DNA from: Nitrospira sp. SB0677_bin_15
Lineage (GTDB): Bacteria; Nitrospirota; Nitrospiria; Nitrospirales; UBA8639
NCBI GenBank assembly: GCA_009842645.1
Contig: VYFB01000036.1
Coordinates: forward strand, 1-39,718
Direction of reading: 5' to 3'
DNA: 39,718 bases
The notes beneath the pieces are model-generated. The model saw only the letters and a program-made list of their open reading frames with translations. It searched no databases and was not told the origin of the DNA. The stretch's first letter is position 1. Every line of letters starts with the position of its first letter. This document shows, in pieces, positions 19,341 to 28,740 of this stretch. The translations under genes were made by a program, and so were the position numbers.

Positions 19341-19670
19341 ATGAGTGAAATGGAGCGAAAGAGGGTTTTTAAAGAGCGGGTGAGGGCATGGGCCGCGAAA
19401 TTGGACGTGGACGTCGTTTGGCTGGGCGTGCGCCCGATGCGAAATAAGTGGGCCTCTTGCTCAACGAACGGGTATCTTAATTTCAATGCCGAACTATTAG
19501 ACCTCAAGCAGAGCCTATGGGATTACGTCATTGTGCATGAACTTCTTCATTTTTTCGTACCGAATCATGGAAAGTTGTGGAAAAGTTTGATGAGCGCACA
19601 CTTGGGAGATTATGAGCGTGCGGAGGCAGAGTTGCGGATGCGAGCAAGATGTGCGGACGCTATACTTTGA
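19341..19670 (+). CDS. M48/YgjP-like (DUF45) metallopeptidase
   Basis: NKWASCSTNGYLNFNAELL...YVIVHELLHFFVPNHGKLW (HELxH). Confidence 0.87.
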   Translation: MSEMERKRVFKERVRAWAAKLDVDVVWLGVRPMRNKWASCSTNGYLNFNAELLDLKQSLWDYVIVHELLHFFVPNHGKLWKSLMSAHLGDYERAEAELRMRARCADAIL

Positions 19671-20329
19671 CCTGCACGCCCGAGGTCCTCGCTGAGGAGT
19701 TTCAACTCGAAGCCGCCCCGGACCTTCAGCCCCGCTATAACGTGGCTCCCTCCCAATCGGTTGTTTGTGTCAGAGCGGCGCTTCCTGCACGGAAACGCGA
19801 AGCGGTCGCGCTACGGTGGGGATTGATCCCCTCGTGGGCCGGGGACCCCGCCATGGGAATGAACCTCATCAATGCCCGGGCAGAAACCGTGGCGGAAAAG
19901 CCGTCCTTTCGAAAACCGTTTCAGGAACGTCGCTGTCTGGTGCTGGCAGACGGCTATTATGAATGGAAACGGGAAGGCTCACGAAAGCAGCCCTACCATA
20001 TCCGGTTGAACAGTGAACGTCCATTTGCGTTCGCCGGACTTTGGGATCAGTGGACGGGTGCCGATGGGAAGACCATCGAATCATGCGCGATCCTCACCAC
20101 GACGCCCAACGAACGCTTGGCCTCGATTCATGACCGGATGCCGGTCATTTTGCCGACCTTAGCGTATGAACCGTGGCTGGATCCCGGGTTACAGGATGCG
20201 ACACGGCTTCTCACGTTCCTGACGCCTTACCCCGCAGACGCCATGATTGCGGTGCCGGTCAGCCGGTTGGTCAATGATCCGAGAGTGGACGACGCGCGCT
20301 GCCTCGAAGCCTGTTCCCGCAGTCTTTAG
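19649..20329 (+). CDS. SRAP domain (HMCES/YedK-like) protein
   Basis: MCGRYTL N-terminus with catalytic Cys2; PRYNVAPSQ; RWGLIPSW; INARAETVAEKPSFR; DGYYEWK; HDRMPVIL. Confidence 0.95.
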   Translation: MCGRYTLTCTPEVLAEEFQLEAAPDLQPRYNVAPSQSVVCVRAALPARKREAVALRWGLIPSWAGDPAMGMNLINARAETVAEKPSFRKPFQERRCLVLADGYYEWKREGSRKQPYHIRLNSERPFAFAGLWDQWTGADGKTIESCAILTTTPNERLASIHDRMPVILPTLAYEPWLDPGLQDATRLLTFLTPYPADAMIAVPVSRLVNDPRVDDARCLEACSRSL

Positions 20330-20557
20330 CGGGGACACAGTTCATGCATGTGTAAGGCGGCATCCCATGCGGTCTGCTCCTCTCTTTTGTAAGGAGGGGG
20401 AGGGGAGGTAGAGAGGCTTTGGATATTACTGTGAGAATCGGCGCCCCACGGACATGCGGCTCTACCCCACCTGACCTCCCCTTACAAAGGGGAGGAACCT
20501 ACAAGAAGATCCGCACAGAGTTGGCACACACTCTCCTGTCAACGAATGAGTGAACAT

Positions 20558-21334
20558 TTACCGGGTTGCCGTCCGGATGACACGGCTCACGGTTCTGATG
20601 AGGAACATCCGTGGCAACCATTTCATGACCAATGCCGTCAGCTTGCCTTGCCAGCCGATGGTGACGACGGGGCCCTTGTTCGGCAATGCGGCCAGGGACG
20701 CGTGGACCACCTGGTCGGCCGTTTGCATGGGCAAGAGGCCGGGTGGACGATAGCCGGCCGTGCTATGAAAATCGGTCTCTGTTTGTCCCGGGCAACAGGC
20801 TTGGATCACCACGCCGGTGTCGCGCGTTTCCTCGGCCAATGCTTCTGAAAACGACACCAGGAACGCTTTAGTCGCGGCATATTCCGCGAAATGCGGGATA
20901 GGGAGCAGGCCGGCGATGGAGGCCACGTTGATGATGGTCCCTGACCTGCGCTCGATCATTCCCGGCAGAAACAACCGGATACTTTCCACCACGGTTCGGA
21001 CGTGTACGTGCAGCATCTCCTGGATGCGCGGGAGCGGGTGGGAGACGAATTCCCCGTACAATCCAAACCCGGCGTTGTTGATCAGCATGTCCGGGGTCTG
21101 CCGGTATTGCCGGCTTTCCACGAATAATTGATGGGCGGCGTCAGGCCCGGACAGGTCGGCAATGAACGCGTGGGCTTGAATCCCGTGGTTCGCCTCGAGT
21201 TCACGGGCGAGGCGGGTGAGTCGCGTCTCATCGCGCGAGACCAGCAACAGATCATAGCCCCGGTTTGCAAGGACGCGGGCATAGGCGGCCCCGATCCCTC
21301 GTGAAGCCCCGGTGACAACGGCCAATGGATTCAT
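20558..21334 (-). CDS. SDR family oxidoreductase
   Basis: MNPLAVVTGASRGIGAAYA; INNAGFG; YAATKAF (YxxxK). Confidence 0.94.
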   Translation of the reverse strand: MNPLAVVTGASRGIGAAYARVLANRGYDLLLVSRDETRLTRLARELEANHGIQAHAFIADLSGPDAAHQLFVESRQYRQTPDMLINNAGFGLYGEFVSHPLPRIQEMLHVHVRTVVESIRLFLPGMIERRSGTIINVASIAGLLPIPHFAEYAATKAFLVSFSEALAEETRDTGVVIQACCPGQTETDFHSTAGYRPPGLLPMQTADQVVHASLAALPNKGPVVTIGWQGKLTALVMKWLPRMFLIRTVSRVIRTATR

Positions 21335-21388
21335 GTCCGTGCGTTCGACGGCGGGATGATCAGGGTTCGGCATGGGTTGTCTGTCCGG

Positions 21389-21949
21389 TTAAGGGGTAAC
21401 GGCGGCGTTCCAGGTATCGCGCTGGCCTTGGGCGTGGGCGGCATCCTGAAAGACGACGTGAATGATCATATTCCCGAACGGTCGCCGCACGATTTTCAGC
21501 AACACAAAGCCGTCCACAAACCCGAACACCAGTTCTTGAGCAGTTCCATCTTTAAAGATCGCCTGTTCCTGGTCAGTGGGCTGGTGGTTAAGGGGGTATT
21601 GTGAGGTCAGCACCTCAAAGACTTCAAGAAACCATTCCTGTGTATACGTGCCCATTTCAATGTCGATGTGGCTGAGAGTGGCCGGCGGGCCTCCTTTCCC
21701 GGACGGAGCGCCTGCGTTTGGGCCATAGGCCAAGGTAAAGTAACGATTCTTTCCCATAAGGTCATAGAGGCATTGGGTCTGGCTTGAGCAGTCTTCAAGC
21801 GCCTTGACTTCTGCGGGGGTCATGCCGAATTTCAAGGCACCGAAGCCTTGGATTGTGGCAGCCTGAATCGGGGCCGTCGTGGCTAGAAGGCTCACGATGC
21901 TGAAAGCCATAAGGGGCAGCACGGCGGTCGTTCTCAAACGATTAGTCAT
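21389..21949 (-). CDS. Hypothetical exported protein
   Basis: Signal peptide MTNRLRTTAVLPLMAFSIVSLLATTAPIQA; IQGFGALKFGMTPAEVKALEDC. Confidence 0.65.
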   Translation of the reverse strand: MTNRLRTTAVLPLMAFSIVSLLATTAPIQAATIQGFGALKFGMTPAEVKALEDCSSQTQCLYDLMGKNRYFTLAYGPNAGAPSGKGGPPATLSHIDIEMGTYTQEWFLEVFEVLTSQYPLNHQPTDQEQAIFKDGTAQELVFGFVDGFVLLKIVRRPFGNMIIHVVFQDAAHAQGQRDTWNAAVTP

Positions 21950-22209
21950 GAGTGCAACTCCTTTGAAGGTGACAGGGGACCCCATGATGCTCTGTATGCG
22001 AATGAAAAACAAGTATGCGAGGCGTTCGAGGGGTTCCGTGTGGTCGTGAGGCCACGTCGGCATGCGGATGTTATAGGAGACGGCCTCTGATCTGTTACCC
22101 TCTCCCCACCGTGGTGTATAGACCGGGGGCAGGGTGAGGGGGAAGCAGGCGCGCTCTTAACAAGGAGGAGGAAGTAAAGAGGCGCCTGCGGGCAGGTGGA
22201 ACATCCTTG

Positions 22210-22644
22210 TCAGAAAGTTTTGTACTCGAGCCACTTGCCGTTCAGGGTGATCTTGCAACGATCTTCTCCCTGGCTTCCCTTGACCTTTTCCATGTCGATC
22301 GAGAAGTCAATGGCGCTCATGATGCCGTCTCCGAACGTTTCATTGGCCATCTCCCGCAAAGCATCGCCGTACACGCCAATGACTTCAAGCAGTCGATACT
22401 TGAACGGATCACTCATGTTCGGGAAATCCGCCCGAACCGGAAAACGGCTCAAGCTGGCGGTGGACTCCTGGTCCAGGTCCAACAGCTTTCCGACGGTTGC
22501 CGCCTGCTCGGGCGTCAAGCGGTGATTGCCGGTCAAGGCAGCGGCTACAAAGGTCGGACTTTTCCCCACCGCTGCAGCGACGTCGACAAGCGCAATATTT
22601 TTTTCCAGACGTTTGGCTTTTATGACTGCTTTCGCATCGTTCAT
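22210..22644 (-). CDS. cynS: Cyanase (cyanate hydratase)
   Basis: MNDAKAVIKAKRLEKNIALVDVAAAVGKSPTFVAAALTGNHRL...DPFKYRLLEVIGVYGDALREMANETFGDGIMSAIDFSIDMEK. Confidence 0.95.
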   Translation of the reverse strand: MNDAKAVIKAKRLEKNIALVDVAAAVGKSPTFVAAALTGNHRLTPEQAATVGKLLDLDQESTASLSRFPVRADFPNMSDPFKYRLLEVIGVYGDALREMANETFGDGIMSAIDFSIDMEKVKGSQGEDRCKITLNGKWLEYKTF

Positions 22645-22663
22645 GATGATGGCTCCTTTCCAG

Positions 22664-23554
22664 TTAGGGGCGGCCACACAGGGCCGCCTCTACGGGTTTC
22701 GTCTGCTGAGTACGGAAATGAATTTCGACGGGGCCGGACCGTTCCGTATGATCCCCGCTCTCATCCGCTTGTCCGTGTGAGGCGTGGCGGACGAGAAAAT
22801 GGATGATATGGTTTCGAATCTTGTAATAGTGTTCGTCTTCGATAATCGTTTCCCTTGACCGCGGCCGGGGTATGGTGACGTCCACGATCTCCGCAATCCG
22901 TGCGGAAGGGCCGTTGGTCATGAGCATGATGCGATCGGAGAGCAGGATGGCTTCGTCCACGTCATGCGTGACCATGAAGACCGTGTTGCGCGTGGCATTC
23001 CACATCTGCACCAATTCCTCTTGAATCACGCCCCTGGTCAGCGCGTCGATTTGCGCAAACGGCTCATCCAGCAAGAGGACCTTTGGCTCAATGGAAAACG
23101 CGCGTGCGAGTCCGACCCGTTGTTTCATGCCCCCGGACAGGGCCGCGGGTTTTTTTGTTTCGGCCCCTTGCAGGCTGACGAGGGTGATGTATTTCTGCAC
23201 GTGTGCTTTGATCTTCTGCGAACTCCAAGTGGGATACGCCGAGCGGACGGCCAGGGCGACGTTCTCGAAGACCGTCATCCACGGCATCAACGCGAAACTT
23301 TGAAATACCACCATCCGGTCCAATCCCGGCCCCGTGACTTCCTGTCCGTTCAAGATAGCTCCGCCTTCGGTCGGGGTTTCCAGCCCGGCAATGATGTTGA
23401 GCAACGTGCTTTTCCCGCATCCGGAATGACCGATCACGGTGACGAATTCTCCTTTGTTGATCTTGACCGTAACGTCTTCGAAGATACAGACCGTGCCGTT
23501 CCCGGAATGACTCGGGAAATACTTGCTGAGATGATCGATAGAGAGAAAAGACAT
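22664..23554 (-). CDS. Nitrate/cyanate-type ABC transporter ATP-binding protein (CynD/NrtD-like)
   Basis: GHSGCGKSTLLNIIAG; LSGGMKQRVGLARAFSIEPKVLLLDEPF; MVTHDVDEAILLSDRI. Confidence 0.92.
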   Translation of the reverse strand: MSFLSIDHLSKYFPSHSGNGTVCIFEDVTVKINKGEFVTVIGHSGCGKSTLLNIIAGLETPTEGGAILNGQEVTGPGLDRMVVFQSFALMPWMTVFENVALAVRSAYPTWSSQKIKAHVQKYITLVSLQGAETKKPAALSGGMKQRVGLARAFSIEPKVLLLDEPFAQIDALTRGVIQEELVQMWNATRNTVFMVTHDVDEAILLSDRIMLMTNGPSARIAEIVDVTIPRPRSRETIIEDEHYYKIRNHIIHFLVRHASHGQADESGDHTERSGPVEIHFRTQQTKPVEAALCGRP

Positions 23555-23558
23555 GACG

Positions 23559-24461
23559 TTACTCCCTGTAAGTGACCAAGCCGGCCAATTTGTTAAATCC
23601 GGAATCCAGGAGCACACCGACGGTCCCCACCACCAGGATGGCGAAGATGACGCCGGCAATATCCAGGTTGTTCCATTCAATCCAACTCAGGTAGCCCACG
23701 CCCAATTCCCCCAGCAGCATCTCTGCCGGCACCACGGCGACCAGGGCACTTCCGAATGAAATGCGAAGACCGTTCACGATGGTCGGCGCGGCACCGGGAA
23801 GAATCACCTTGTAGAGCCGCTTGAACCACGACAACTGAAGAATGGCGGCCACCTGCAAATACTCCTTCCGGAGGGAGTTCACGCCGAAGGCCGTGGTAGC
23901 CAGGGTCGGCCAGACCGCGGCCATGAACACCACCAGGACCGCCGTCCATGTCGGGTCCTTGACCGTATACAGGAGCAAGGGCATCCAGGCTAACGGTGAG
24001 ATGGGCTTCAGGATCTGAATGAATGGGTTCAGCGCGCGAAACAACATCCGGTTCATTCCCAACACAATCCCCACCAGAATTGCCACGGCGGAGGCAGCCA
24101 TGAACCCCACGGAAAATCGCGAGACCGTATAGCCCACCAAAAAGGCGATTCCATGATCGTTGGTTCCTTTAATGACAAAGGCTTCGTTCAATTCAGTCCA
24201 GGCTTTCTCGAATACCGTGATGGGACCCGGCACCCCTTTCACTTTTTCTTTTTCCGGGTTCCACGCGTACCTGCCGTCATTGGTCCGGACGATGTCGCCG
24301 TTGAACTCCAGGACCAGCAATTCCTCTTCCGTCTTGCCCGCGGGATCGAACGGAGGACTGATGGTGGCGAGGTGCCACGCGAACAGAAAAATTCCCAGGA
24401 AAAACAGGGAGATAAAGAACGGATGCTGTGTCGATTTGCTGCCCATCGTTATTCCCGTCAT
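23559..24461 (-). CDS. ABC transporter permease (CynB/NrtB-like)
   Basis: 300 aa; binding-protein-dependent permease motif, KVILPGAAPTIVNGLRISFGSALVAVVPAEML. Confidence 0.92.
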   Translation of the reverse strand: MTGITMGSKSTQHPFFISLFFLGIFLFAWHLATISPPFDPAGKTEEELLVLEFNGDIVRTNDGRYAWNPEKEKVKGVPGPITVFEKAWTELNEAFVIKGTNDHGIAFLVGYTVSRFSVGFMAASAVAILVGIVLGMNRMLFRALNPFIQILKPISPLAWMPLLLYTVKDPTWTAVLVVFMAAVWPTLATTAFGVNSLRKEYLQVAAILQLSWFKRLYKVILPGAAPTIVNGLRISFGSALVAVVPAEMLLGELGVGYLSWIEWNNLDIAGVIFAILVVGTVGVLLDSGFNKLAGLVTYRE

Positions 24462-24575
24462 TGCTAATTCTCCTCTCCCAACCCCCTCTCCCCTGGAGGG
24501 AGAGGGCTGGGGTGAGGGGGCCTCCCTTCCCCTCCTTTGTAAGGAGGGGTGAGGGGAGGTAGAACATTTTCCCCC

Positions 24576-25982
24576 CTACGCCATGCTGTGAATGGGAAAA
24601 CTCTTCACGTAGACTTCAGGTTTCACGGGATCAAACGTCTTGCCCATGATGACGTGCGTTGTCATGGTCCTGGCATGCGTGGGATACCCCAGGCTTTTGG
24701 ATACCTTGTCACATTCCGCCGCGAGATAGACCTGTTCCGCGACTTTTTGATAATTCACGTCCCCTTTCAAATGACCCCACCGCTTCATTTGAGTCAGGAT
24801 CCAGATGGCCATGGAGTGCCAGGGATACGGATCGAAGTCGATGCGACTCGGGACCTTTTTGATCCCACCCAATCCATCGGCAAACGTCCCGGTCAGTACC
24901 TGTTCCAGTACAATTCTGGGCTGGTTCAAATAATTCGCCGGAGAGATGGCCTTGGCGATTTCCTTCCGGTTCGCAGGGTTCGACGCGTAATGGGTGGCAT
25001 CGACAATCGCCCGGAACAACGCGAGGAACGTATTGGGATACGTCGTCGCAAATTCCTGTGAGATCGCAAACGCGCAGCATGGGTGTTTGTCCCAGATGTC
25101 CTTCGAGAGCTTGTAAATGAACCCAACGTTTTCATACACCGCGCGTTGGTTAAAGGGATCGGGGGCCAGATACCCGTCCACGTTGCCCGCCTTCAGGTTG
25201 GCGACCATTTCCGGGGGCGGCACCACGCGGATCTGCACGTCCTTGTCCGGATGCACGCCGCCGTCAGCCAGAAAGTAGCGCAATAGATAGTTGTGCATGG
25301 AATAATCGAAAGGCACGCAAAAACGAAACCCTTTCATATCAGCAGCCGTTTTCACGCCCTTATGTTTGTTGTGCAGGGTAATGGCTTGCCCGTTGATATT
25401 TTCCACGGCGGGCATATAGAACGGGACTTGGGGAGACCCTGCGCCCAGGGTGATGGCCAAGGGCATGGGCGAGAGCATATGCGCGGCATCCACGTCCTTG
25501 TTGATCGCCCAATCCCGGATCATGGCCCACCCCGCCGCCCGTTTGACTTTGGCATTCAGGCCATGCTTGCTGTAGAACCCCATGGGTTCGGCCATGATGA
25601 TCGGCGTGGCACAGGTAATGGGAATAAACCCGATTCCCAGATCCGTTTTTTCCGGTTTGCCCACGGGGTCCGCGGCCAATGCCTGCAATTGGGAAAGCGG
25701 AAGAAACTCGCTGATTAAACCGACCAGCGCCGCGCTTCCGACACCGGCCAGTACTTGTCGTCGCGTCGGACCACTCGCCTGCAACACGGCTTTCGTCACG
25801 GCCACTTCAAGTGTCTTGGACAGGGACTCTTCAGGGGTGAGAGGTTGCTTCTCATCAAAAATGTCCGGGGCTTGCCCTCGACGGTTGTAAGCGAAGGGGG
25901 AATCCTCTCTGGCATCCCCGACGCTTCTCCCCGACCTGATCGGGGATCCGGAGTTTTCAGGATAGTGAACTGTGTGTGCCAT
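24576..25982 (-). CDS. Cyanate/nitrate ABC transporter substrate-binding protein (CynA/NrtA-like, Tat-type signal)
   Basis: Start MAHTVHYPENSG; TRRQVLAGVGSAALVGL; TDLGIGFIPITCATPIIMAEPMGFYSKHGLNAKVKRAAGWAMIRDWAI. Confidence 0.93.
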   Translation of the reverse strand: MAHTVHYPENSGSPIRSGRSVGDAREDSPFAYNRRGQAPDIFDEKQPLTPEESLSKTLEVAVTKAVLQASGPTRRQVLAGVGSAALVGLISEFLPLSQLQALAADPVGKPEKTDLGIGFIPITCATPIIMAEPMGFYSKHGLNAKVKRAAGWAMIRDWAINKDVDAAHMLSPMPLAITLGAGSPQVPFYMPAVENINGQAITLHNKHKGVKTAADMKGFRFCVPFDYSMHNYLLRYFLADGGVHPDKDVQIRVVPPPEMVANLKAGNVDGYLAPDPFNQRAVYENVGFIYKLSKDIWDKHPCCAFAISQEFATTYPNTFLALFRAIVDATHYASNPANRKEIAKAISPANYLNQPRIVLEQVLTGTFADGLGGIKKVPSRIDFDPYPWHSMAIWILTQMKRWGHLKGDVNYQKVAEQVYLAAECDKVSKSLGYPTHARTMTTHVIMGKTFDPVKPEVYVKSFPIHSMA

Positions 25983-26096
25983 GGCTCCTCCTTTTTCTGT
26001 CATTCCCGCGAATCCTTCGACAAGCTCAGGACAGGCGCGGGAATCCAGGGTCTTTCTGTTTTTGCAGTTGCCGACTCCCAAGTCCAAACCTGGTGC

Positions 26097-26112
26097 TGCA
26101 AAAAAAACGCCA
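26097..26112 (-). promoter_or_regulatory. Predicted sigma-54 (-24/-12) promoter of the cyn operon
   Basis: Minus strand TGGCGTTTTTTTTGCA: GG and GC at the spacing of the TGGCAC-N5-TTGC consensus; about 115 nt upstream of the cynA-like ATG. Confidence 0.7.
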
Positions 26113-26272
26113 AGCCAAGAGTTCTGAAAACTCTCAGGCCTGGCGTCATTGCCAGAACGACTTTGACTTCTTTGTCACTCTACGGGATTTCGGCAAACAC
26201 CGTAGCGTTTCTATAAAGAGAAGGAAGCAAGAACAATGCCATTTTCTTCTGCATAACCAAGTATTGAATTTT

Positions 26273-26414
26273 GAAACCCCTGATTTATTGTGATAGCGGG
26301 ATGCAGGGCAAGGCGTCCCGGAGCGAAACCCGAGGCTTATCAGAGAGATAGGTGAGGGTTGAGCGAGGACACAACGCCGCCCTGCGCCCGATAGTGCAGT
26401 AAATCAGAGGTTTC
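26273..26414 (-). repeat. MITE-like repeat, copy 4 (142 bp, TTTT flanks)
   Basis: gaaacccctgatttattg...cagtaaatcagaggtttc with inverted core; TTTT directly on both sides. Confidence 0.88.
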
Positions 26415-26465
26415 TTTTATAGAAGTTCGGAGTTGACGTCAGACAGAGTGCGTACAGCACATCAT

Positions 26466-26616
26466 TGTCAGGGTCATGACATTTTTGTCCGAATCCGACA
26501 ATTTTGTCAGGTTTGTATCGACGGTACGAACCGGGCACATGGTCAACGCCTGACACAACCAATGCGTCACATTGACAAAAAAGGAAAAGTACGGTTAACT
26601 ACAATTGACAGTGACA
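26466..26616. promoter_or_regulatory. Cluster of TGTCA/TGACA half-sites (putative enhancer for the sigma-54 activator)
   Basis: TGTCA-N6-TGACA (26466-26481), TTGTC-N7-GACAA (26485-26501), TTGTCA (26504), TGACA (26551), TTGACA (26572), TTGACAGTGACA (26605-26616). Confidence 0.5.
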
Positions 26617-26660
26617 AAGTCGTCATTGCGCTCACTGAGACAAGTTGTGCGAGGACAATG

Positions 26661-26702
26661 AACGTCCTTCCCCAATGAAGGTGGGGAAAGGACGTTTTTT
26701 TT
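26661..26702 (+). terminator. Rho-independent terminator
   Basis: aACGTCCTTCCCCaatgaaggtGGGGAAAGGACGTttttttt: long stem plus T-run. Confidence 0.82.
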
Positions 26703-26861
26703 GGCCGAAGAGAATGCTTGCCGTACATTCGTTGAGTACGGGGAACTTTCTTATTCGGGCAGTCGGTCGCGTACCAAGGCAAAGGCGCCGGGAAGCCATG
26801 GGGCAACGAGTTTGCACGTGGACCTACCGGGGCCTTTTGTTTTATGCAGACGTGAACGAAC

Positions 26862-28094
26862 GTGAAACGGGAATTTTCAAAGGACGCCGACAAGCTCATA
26901 AACCGACTGTGGGCTATTTTAGATCGGGAGGATGCTCCCGAAGCCCGGATTGGCGAGGCATTGGACTTGTTGAATCAAGAATCCGTAGCGGGAAAGGCTC
27001 CGGGTCGTTCTTGCGAGATTGCCGGGTCATTCCCACGCCTCAAGCAGGCCGGTGATACACCGAAACCTGTAGGGGGCGACCGGCGTGTCGTCCCTGCCGC
27101 CAGGAAAAAGGAACAGGCGACGATGCTTATTGGAAACAGCACGGCGATGCGAGCAGTGGAAGTTGCCATCCAGCGGATCTCGAACACCTCGGCGACGGTA
27201 TTGCTTCGCGGCGAAAGCGGGACGGGTAAAGAATTGGTGGCGCACAGGATTCATTCCTTGAGTGAGCGTGCCGAGCAACCCTTCGTGGTAGTGCATTGTG
27301 CGGCGATTCCGGAAACCCTGATTGAAACGACCCTGTTTGGACAGGAACGTGGAGCCTTCACGGGTGCGAATCAGGCCAGAAAAGGGCGACTGGAACAGGC
27401 GGCCGGCGGAACGTTGTTTCTGGATGAGGTCGGGGATATTCCCTTGTCAACGCAGGTGAAGCTTCTTCGCGTTCTTCAGGACAAAACTTTTGAGCGAGTC
27501 GGAGGTGAGGAAACATTCTCGGTGAACGTCCGGGTGATTGCCGCGACGCATCGTCATCTCGAAGCCATGGTCCATACCGGCGAGTTTCGAGAAGATTTGT
27601 ATTATCGGCTGAACGTCGTACCACTCACGCTTCCTCCCTTACGTGCCCGGCGGGACGACGTGCCTTTGCTCATTGCGCATTTTCTCGACAAATTCAATCG
27701 CGCCAATAGCCGGCACATCCAATTGGGGCAGGACGTGGTTCACATGATGAGTGTCTACCATTGGCCAGGAAACATTCGTGAATTACAAAATTGCATCGAA
27801 CGGTTGGTTGTCCTTGCAGAGACCCCGCTTGTCAATATGGAAGCCATTCCTGAATCGCTCACGCCGTATTTTGACCACATGCGAACCGTTCAATCTCAGC
27901 CCACCACCAAGTCGAACAGTCCTGCATCCCAGCAAACACTCTCCGCACGCTTGGATGCAATCGAACGGGACCGTCTTCGAGATGCCCTCACGAAAACAGG
28001 ATGGGTCAAGGCAAAGGCAGCGAGATTGTTGGGTATGACGCCGCGTCAAGTCGCCTATCGGATCGCCAAATATCAGCTTATCGAAGAATCCTGA
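26862..28094 (+). CDS. Sigma-54 dependent transcriptional activator (AAA + Fis-type HTH)
   Basis: GESGTGKELVAHRIH, GAFTGANQ loop, GGTLFLDEVGDIPL, HWPGNIRELQNCIERL; C-terminal HTH AARLLGMTPRQVAYRIAK. Confidence 0.93.
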   Translation: MKREFSKDADKLINRLWAILDREDAPEARIGEALDLLNQESVAGKAPGRSCEIAGSFPRLKQAGDTPKPVGGDRRVVPAARKKEQATMLIGNSTAMRAVEVAIQRISNTSATVLLRGESGTGKELVAHRIHSLSERAEQPFVVVHCAAIPETLIETTLFGQERGAFTGANQARKGRLEQAAGGTLFLDEVGDIPLSTQVKLLRVLQDKTFERVGGEETFSVNVRVIAATHRHLEAMVHTGEFREDLYYRLNVVPLTLPPLRARRDDVPLLIAHFLDKFNRANSRHIQLGQDVVHMMSVYHWPGNIRELQNCIERLVVLAETPLVNMEAIPESLTPYFDHMRTVQSQPTTKSNSPASQQTLSARLDAIERDRLRDALTKTGWVKAKAARLLGMTPRQVAYRIAKYQLIEES

Positions 28095-28141
28095 CCAGAG
28101 AAACCCGTTCAAGCTTCCCCGCCAAGGAAATAATTCTAAAG

Positions 28142-28283
28142 TCGAGTGTCTAGCCTGATCCACCTGTCGGCATCGGGCAAGACGTCCCGGAGCGAAACCC
28201 GAAGCTTATCGGGGAGATAGGTGAGGGTTGAGCGAGGACACAACGCAGCCCTGCGCCCGATAGTGCACTTAATCAGAGGTTCC
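28142..28283 (-). repeat. MITE-like repeat, copy 5 (left end diverged)
   Basis: gacgtcccggagcgaaacccgaagcttatcgggg...gcccgatagtgcacttaatcagaggttcc. Confidence 0.87.
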
Positions 28284-28497
28284 TTAAACATATACGTCCC
28301 TATTGATTCGCGCTTCGATTGGAATGCGGAGAAGAACCGACAACTCATTGAGCAGCAAGGAATATCCTTCGAGCGGGTCGTCGCTGCAATTGAACAAGTT
28401 GGCCTGGTACACGTGCTGGAACATCCTAATCAAGAACGATACCCAGGACAGTTGATCTACGTCGTGGACATCGAACAATACATTTACCTCGTCGGTG
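28284..28497 (+). pseudogene. BrnT/DUF4258-like toxin fragment, 3' end lost
   Basis: NIYVPIDSRFDWNAEKNRQLIEQQGISFERVVAAIEQVGLVHVLEHPNQERYPGQLIYVVDIEQYIYLV then switches to unrelated sequence; no start codon of its own after the MITE. Confidence 0.7.
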
Positions 28498-28647
28498 TAC
28501 ACCCTCTTTGAGAACCTTGCGGCGGGCGCGACCATTTGCGACTTCATCGAGTGGTTCGGCGGGGTTGATGAATCGGAGGTGGAGGCGGTGCCGGAGCACG
28601 TCGCTCAGGAACTCCGGTCCCAGGTCACCCATGCACATTCTGTTTGA
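28497..28647 (+). pseudogene. DUF433-like fragment
   Basis: YTLFENLAAGATICDFIEWFGGVDESEVEAVPEHVAQEL resembles DUF433 (LxxGxTxxEfLeWFpgvt). Confidence 0.5.
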
Positions 28648-28740
28648 TAACGGGACGCCCAGGCAGCTGACGCCTCCGGCTCTTCGGCCATGTCGTCGAA
28701 GAGGCCAGGGAGCGCGGCTGGGACGCCTTGTGGTCGGGAA
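28631..28740 (+). pseudogene. DUF5615-like PIN-domain toxin, N-terminal fragment (frameshifted)
   Basis: MHILFDNGTPRQL then, in a second frame, RLFGHVVEEARERGWDALWSG; overlaps the DUF433 fragment as a partner pair would. Confidence 0.55.
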
